Of a stretch of 12,480 bases of DNA, positions 9,085-12,480 are shown piece by piece (the stretch's first letter is position 1; the number at the start of each line of letters is the position of its first letter). The DNA comes from Euperipatoides rowelli (lineage: Eukaryota > Onychophora > Udeonychophora > Euonychophora > Peripatopsidae), in assembly GCA_003024985.2 (NCBI GenBank), contig PXIH01S0001559.1. One strand, 5' to 3'. The notes beneath the pieces were generated by a model. The model saw only the letters and a list, made by a program, of their open reading frames with translations, searched no databases and was not told the DNA's origin. Both the position numbers and the translations under genes were made by a program.

Positions 9085-9690
9085 CACCCCTTCTCCCCAA
9101 AAAAAAATTGGAGCATAGATTAGTCAGTAACCGTTTACTAAACTTAAGACAAATTCCCCTTTCCCCACAAAACAAAAAAACAGAAAATCAGGGAATAGGT
9201 AAGCAGTAACAGGTGACTCTTATGAATGCAAAATGTTATCATTCTATTCCCCCATCCACCCCCCCCCCCCCCCCCAAAAAAAAACCCAGAAAATCAGGGA
9301 ATAGGTGGGGCAATAACAGGCACTGTAACTGATCAGAACACAAAATTTTTATTATTCTACCCCACCTCCTATAAAAACAACAACATAAAAATCAGAGAAT
9401 TCCTATTCTCTGATTTTTCTGTTGTAACAGGTAACTCGGTCTGAACACAAAATTTTTATCATTCGCCCCATATCTTTCCATCTCCCCAATAAAAAATCAG
9501 AAAAATCAGGGAATAGGTGAGGCAGTAACATAACAGTTGGTCATCTGAACGCATAAATTTTATCACATTTTAAAACCTCCTTCCCTCCCCCATTCACCCT
9601 CCCTCCCCCCCAAAAAAAATAGAAACATCACGGTGTTGTTGAACAGTATCAGATAACTCATCTACAACAGTATGAATTATAAATACAGAC
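9085..9690. repeat. Degenerate minisatellite, about 98-114 bp period
   Basis: The anchor word AAAATCAG(G/A)GAAT recurs at 9184, 9290, 9388 and 9502, spaced 106, 98 and 114 bases. Weaker flanking units lie near 9090 and 9622. A full unit runs C-rich run, A run, CAGAAAATCAGGGAATAGG, a GGCAGTAACAGGT-like block, CTGAACACAAAATTTTTAT, ATCATTC, then CCCC again. Each unit has a C-run to A-run junction; the longest is 17 C (9259-9275) followed by 9 A (9276-9284). Units differ by substitutions and small indels, so the array is old or poorly homogenised. The proline-rich frame at 9226-9444 is an artefact of the C run. Confidence 0.85.
9387..9418. repeat. Perfect 14-bp inverted repeat, 4-base loop
   Basis: AAAAATCAGAGAAT (9387-9400) and ATTCTCTGATTTTT (9405-9418) are exact reverse complements around TCCT. 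The left arm is the anchor of one minisatellite unit; the right arm is an inverted copy of it, not found in the other units. It is not followed by a T tract that would suggest a terminator of a Pol III gene. Confidence 0.85.
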
Positions 9691-10061
9691 TGGGTTGTAT
9701 CATTTCATTTTTAATTCTGAGCAAATGTCAGGACTTGCCAAATTTCTTGTGTAGATTTCCAAAATAGTTGAGGTACAGCATGCCTATTCTTGCACAACAT
9801 TATATATTTAATTTCGCACAGATTATTTTTTTTTTTTTACTATATGAATGCAACATGTCTAGACCTTCACTAAACATAATTTTTCAGTTGAAAACAAATA
9901 CTAACAACGGCATTATTTCCTTTCAAATGCTATCATAAACTAGGATCAAATGAGTCATCATGATTGTAAAAGAACCCATTTTCTGAAAGAAAACAATGGA
10001 TGTTTCTTCAGGTTCTTCCATTATCATCCCCAATGATTTTCATAAGTGTCTGCTGAGCAAC
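9691..10061. other. AT-rich intergenic sequence, nothing recognised
   Basis: No frame, RNA or element terminus can be supported. A 12-base T run lies near 9828-9839. Confidence 0.5.
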
Positions 10062-10272
10062 CTTATCTGCATGGATTACTACAGAAAAGGCTGTTGATTG
10101 GTTAAAAACATGAAACATGTATAAATATAAGTTTATTATGAAAATAATACATGCAATTAATGAGCATGGCAGGTACTCAATAGACCCTAATAAGATAAGG
10201 CTACCAAAATATTTATCATGTCCCATGAAGTCAAACATGACTGGTTGTTTGATAGTAATCCATGCAGATAAG
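10062..10272. repeat. 211-bp segment bounded by a 20-bp perfect inverted repeat
   Basis: The sequence at 10062-10081 (CTTATCTGCATGGATTACTA) is the exact reverse complement of 10253-10272. The 171 bases between are AT-rich and show no further pairing next to the arms. Termini and size resemble a miniature inverted-repeat transposable element. I see no convincing target duplication outside the arms, so foldback duplication is also possible. A 76-codon minus-strand frame (10008-10238) overlaps the left arm and has no known domain. Confidence 0.6.
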
Positions 10273-10509
10273 TTTTCTCTCCAAACATAGAATTTTCATT
10301 TGCTTAAAAATCTTAATCTTGCCTTATACATTGTGGTGTATAGTGATAATAACTAAATACACACAGAATGGAATTTTTTTTGAGCGAATAATTTATTTAA
10401 CATTACTACTTTTATGTTATCCAACATTCCATCTCGGCAGCTACTAAACTTACAGCATCTATATATAACAATTGCTTTCTAATCTCTCACTTGCTACTGC
10501 TATAGAATA
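10273..10509. other. AT-rich intergenic sequence, nothing recognised
   Basis: Short frames only. The 61-codon frame at 10262-10447 is hydrophobic by base composition and has no start context or motif to support it. Confidence 0.5.
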
Positions 10510-10578
10510 ATATATTGATATGTATCAATATATACTGTATAAACTGCAGTACTTCAAATATATCGATATGTATCGATA
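10510..10578. repeat. Two related palindromes with TATNGATA cores
   Basis: ATATATTGATA-TG-TATCAATATAT at 10510-10533 has 11-base perfect arms. About 50 bases on, TATCGATA-TG-TATCGATA at 10561-10578 has 8-base arms, each itself a palindrome. The shared TG centre and similar arms suggest a duplication. TATCGATA equals the insect DRE core bound by DREF or BEAF proteins, but function here is unsupported. Confidence 0.6.
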
Positions 10579-10811
10579 GATATACACTGCAACATAATAG
10601 ATATAATGGGTACCAGGTACTCGTCAGGTTCACAGAACATTACAAGAACAGAGTATTGTGCTTATTTTATATTATCATACTGATGATACACTTTTAACAA
10701 GAGCCTTTTACCCTCTCTCGCCCCCTATTTTTCCCATTGTCTCTTTTTATTTAAGTTTTAGATTATATTGTTTTGAAAGTTATATCTGAATGAAAATTTA
10801 ATAATACATAA
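10579..10811. other. AT-rich sequence left of the Helitron
   Basis: Nothing recognisable. The base A at 10811, T on the minus strand, is the expected host base next to the Helitron 3' end. Confidence 0.45.
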
Positions 10812-11400
10812 CTAGTAGAAACCCGTCGAAATCGACGGTCATGTTTGGAACTATGCTAAACACTCACCCCCCCCCCCTCCACCATCTCCCCCAAAAATTG
10901 TCCAAGTCTATTTTCAACACTTACACTATGTATCTTTCAAATTTCAACTTTTCAATTTTAGCCCCCCCCCCCTAGAACCCCCATGTGACCATCTTGGACC
11001 TTGACCTTTTAGACACATATTCTAGACCTCTAGGGTAACACAAATTTCAAATTTCATCTTCATAGGAGAATATGAAAAATTGTGAACCAGAAGTCAGCCA
11101 TCTTGGATTTGGTAATGCATTATGGGTAAGCATATATCCCATAATACATCATAATATGACATCATTTCAGGTAAAATGGCCTTAAACCTATAAGAAACAT
11201 GACCCGGAAGTCGACCATCTTGGATTTTGTTCTAAAACCAGAAGTGACATTTTCTGACCATTAAAACCAACCAAATACAAAAAACCGCAAGTCAATTGGA
11301 CAAACCATTGGGGAGAAAATTCAATTTAAAGAGTTCAGAATGACGGAATGACAGACACACAGACAAAATTTCTTTTTTTAATATAATAATATACTACTAT
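10812..11400 (-). mobile_element. Non-autonomous Helitron, minus strand
   Basis: Read on the minus strand, the element ends with a hairpin CCGTCGA-TT-TCGACGG (10838-10823), a 7-base spacer, then CTAG (10815-10812) and a host T. This is the canonical Helitron 3' signature: a GC-rich stem-loop shortly before CTRR, inserted before T. The other end, near 11400, is AT-rich then reads AAATTTTGTCTGTGTGTCTGTC, a GTCTGTCTG-type block I associate with animal Helitron 5' ends; the exact 5' TC is not resolved. The interior has no Rep/helicase coding, so it depends on an autonomous partner. It holds two 11-base C runs (10867-10877, 10962-10972). It also holds three CCATCTTGGA modules (10989, 11098, 11215) about 110-117 bases apart, and an inverted repeat ATTATGGG/CCCATAAT at 11119-11145. 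Confidence 0.75.
10823..10838 (-). other. Helitron 3'-terminal hairpin
   Basis: Arms CCGTCGA and TCGACGG pair perfectly around two bases. It is the only GC-rich stem in its AT-rich surroundings. In Helitrons this stem marks the transposition terminus and helps end strand transfer. Confidence 0.75.
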
Positions 11401-11753
11401 ATGTCCCAGCTTTGTTTAGAAAATGATTACAGAAAAGTCTGCCCAGTATTGTAAGATAGCAGTAGGGTGGAAACCTGCATTGGTGAGTAGGCCACTTTCT
11501 GTTCAATATGGTCAACTTCCTGTTGCTGTTTCATTAAGATATAAGAGGTTTTCATGTCTTTATAGGTCTATGGCATCACTTCCTGTGAAAGGTCACTTCA
11601 TGTTCCAGAAAATTCAAGATGGCTGACATTTATTCTGGTAATTATTAGAACAATCCAGGTCAATGGTCACTTCTGGTTTTGTATAAAATCCAAGATGACT
11701 AACTTATTGTTTCTATTTCTTAAAGGTATGCAAAGTGTTTAGGCTTACACTTC
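11401..11753. repeat. Reverse-oriented relatives of the Helitron internal modules
   Basis: 11666-11699, reverse-complemented, matches 11213-11248 inside the Helitron closely (GTCATCTTGGATTTTATAC against GACCATCTTGGATTTTGTT, then AAAACCAGAAGTGAC in both). TTCAAGATGGCTGAC near 11623 and the ACTTCCTG/TCACTTC words at 11515-11600 belong to the same motif set. I see no second Helitron end, so this may be a fragment of a related element in opposite orientation. The 67-codon frame at 11423-11626 has no known domain. Confidence 0.5.
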
Positions 11754-11926
11754 TGTTATTTTAATAAAAGAGGCAACAACAGATTAAACTTTTAACTTAA
11801 GTTTAATAAAACAAAAAACATTCCAGACATTAGCCATTATGCAAGTGTTCTAAGAATGTGCACACAATACTATTATTTAATAAAGTAATGTACTGTATAG
11901 ATTGTGTTTAATTTCAAAACATTACA
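11754..11926 (-). mobile_element. Candidate 3' LTR of Ty3/Gypsy element (173 bp)
   Basis: On the minus strand the sequence starts TGTAATG (11926-11920) directly after a polypurine tract and could end with AATAACA at 11754, giving the TG...CA ends usual for LTRs. It is short for an LTR. No canonical AATAAA was found in it, and the partner LTR lies outside the window, so the outer border is provisional. Confidence 0.45.
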
Positions 11927-11929
11927 ATA

Positions 11930-11940
11930 TCCTCTCCTTT
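11930..11940 (-). promoter_or_regulatory. Polypurine tract of LTR retrotransposon
   Basis: AAAGGAGAGGA on the minus strand lies between the end of the pol remnant and the TGTAATG LTR start, the place where plus-strand DNA synthesis is primed in LTR retrotransposons. Confidence 0.6.
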
Positions 11941-12479
11941 AAGAGGCTTGAAAGTGCAATGGAGAGTGACAAATTCTTCTGGGGTAGCTTGGGATATTAG
12001 GAGTTTCAGAAGCTTGTGGTGTTTCGGCAAGAGGTGCAGGCACTTGAATATCTTGGGATAGTTCTTTATTTTGACTACCTTCCTGTGGCAGGAGCCTGGG
12101 TGGAAGAAGATTATCAATAGTCTGGAAACTCAAAAGTTTTCCAGCCAAATTAGATATGTTAAGGGCTCAAACTTTTTTACACAGTTCTCTTTCCCACTAG
12201 AATGCAAGTATTGCCTTTGGAAAAGGTCTTTGAAAGTACAGCTTATCCTATCTCCAAGCTTCTAGTACATGACTTAGGTTNTGGTGCTATGTCTGTCTGC
12301 AGTGTTCAGTGGCTTCAACAGTTGAAGTAATTTCATAGTTGCCTGCCCAAGAACAGTTCTGATGGAGGTTTCCTAGTAGTTGTGTTAGGCATGGTTTTAA
12401 ATGTGAATAATAGATCATTGATCTTCAAGGTTAGATTTGTGTGGTTATCCAGTTTGCATATAAAATCCTTATAGACCTC
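11939..12479 (-). pseudogene. Ty3/Gypsy pol remnant: integrase C-terminal part
   Basis: The minus frame from 12479 is open for 48 codons to a stop at 12333. It contains NDLLFTFKTMPNTTTRKPPS then ELFLGRQL, matching the integrase stretch usually seen as F-x-Y-R-x-T-P-H-S-T-T-G-x-S-P-x-E-L-x-x-G-R-x-L. The next family element, LLQLLKPLNTADRH, follows in another frame (12330 onward) and hits a stop after an N-containing codon (N at 12281). Further fragments continue in other frames: LGDRIS near 12260, EPLTYLIWLEN near 12155, then QTIDNLLPPRLLP (the HID-type turn) and a Pro/Ser-rich tail with YPRRICHSPLHFQAS before the stop at 11939. Several frameshifts and stops make it non-functional. The rest of gag-pol lies beyond 12480. 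Order and tail suggest the Mag-like animal branch, but that is inference. Confidence 0.85.
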
Positions 12480-12480
12480 A

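Noticed and set aside
9226-9444. 72-codon frame with a proline run
   Set aside because: The proline stretch is the translated C run of the minisatellite; the frame follows repeat composition, not a gene.
10008-10238. 76-codon minus-strand frame with an exon-like C-terminal half
   Set aside because: It overlaps one arm of the 20-bp inverted repeat, lacks a recognisable domain, and no donor splice site follows convincingly.
1-12480. CRISPR arrays, bacterial operons, riboswitches or defence systems
   Set aside because: No regular short repeat-spacer array, ribosome binding sites or long frames; composition and elements are eukaryotic.

Overview
The window is strongly AT-rich eukaryotic DNA, most likely from an animal. 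It has long A/T runs, homopolymer C tracts, no dense gene layout and two isolated N bases. The element types present (Ty3/Gypsy retrotransposon, non-autonomous Helitron, hAT element, LINE-like tail, THAP-domain relic) are typical of a metazoan, probably non-mammalian, genome. I cannot name the species. I find no intact protein-coding gene, tRNA or rRNA. No open frame exceeds 81 codons, and those seen are chance frames or lie inside repeats. There are no bacterial features such as operons, ribosome binding sites or CRISPR.

Layout. 1-497 is AT-rich with nothing recognisable. 498-907 holds a diverged tandem repeat with GGCCCC blocks. 908-1704 is featureless. 1705-2690 is copy A of an interspersed repeat rich in TGATGTCAT and ATTTGCAT words, with internal tandem modules. 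2691-4629 is AT-rich spacer. 4630-6565 is copy B of the same repeat in opposite orientation. It is interrupted by a 5'-truncated LINE-like insertion (about 5496-6437) and by a roughly 120-bp insertion (about 4673-4792). Copy A serves as the empty-site reference for both. 6566-7766 is AT-rich and featureless.

7767-7923 carries a broken THAP zinc-finger domain (one frameshift, two stops). 8030-8779 is a 750-bp hAT element with near-matching 8-bp target duplications; its two ends strongly resemble what I remember of the mammalian MER30/Charlie-type hAT family. 9085-9690 is a degenerate minisatellite (period about 98-114 bp) with C-run/A-run junctions and a 14-bp perfect stem. 10062-10272 is bounded by a 20-bp perfect inverted repeat. 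10510-10578 has two TATC(A/G)ATA-type palindromes. 10812 to about 11400 is a non-autonomous Helitron on the minus strand, ending in a hairpin plus CTAG, then T. Reverse-oriented relatives of its internal modules lie at about 11600-11700. 11754-12479 is the 3' end of a decayed Ty3/Gypsy retrotransposon on the minus strand: integrase C-terminal region, polypurine tract and a candidate 173-bp LTR.

The window is therefore a graveyard of mobile elements, not a working gene system. The point most worth following is the MER30-like hAT outside its expected host range. The second is the copy A/copy B pair, which dates and delimits two later insertions.
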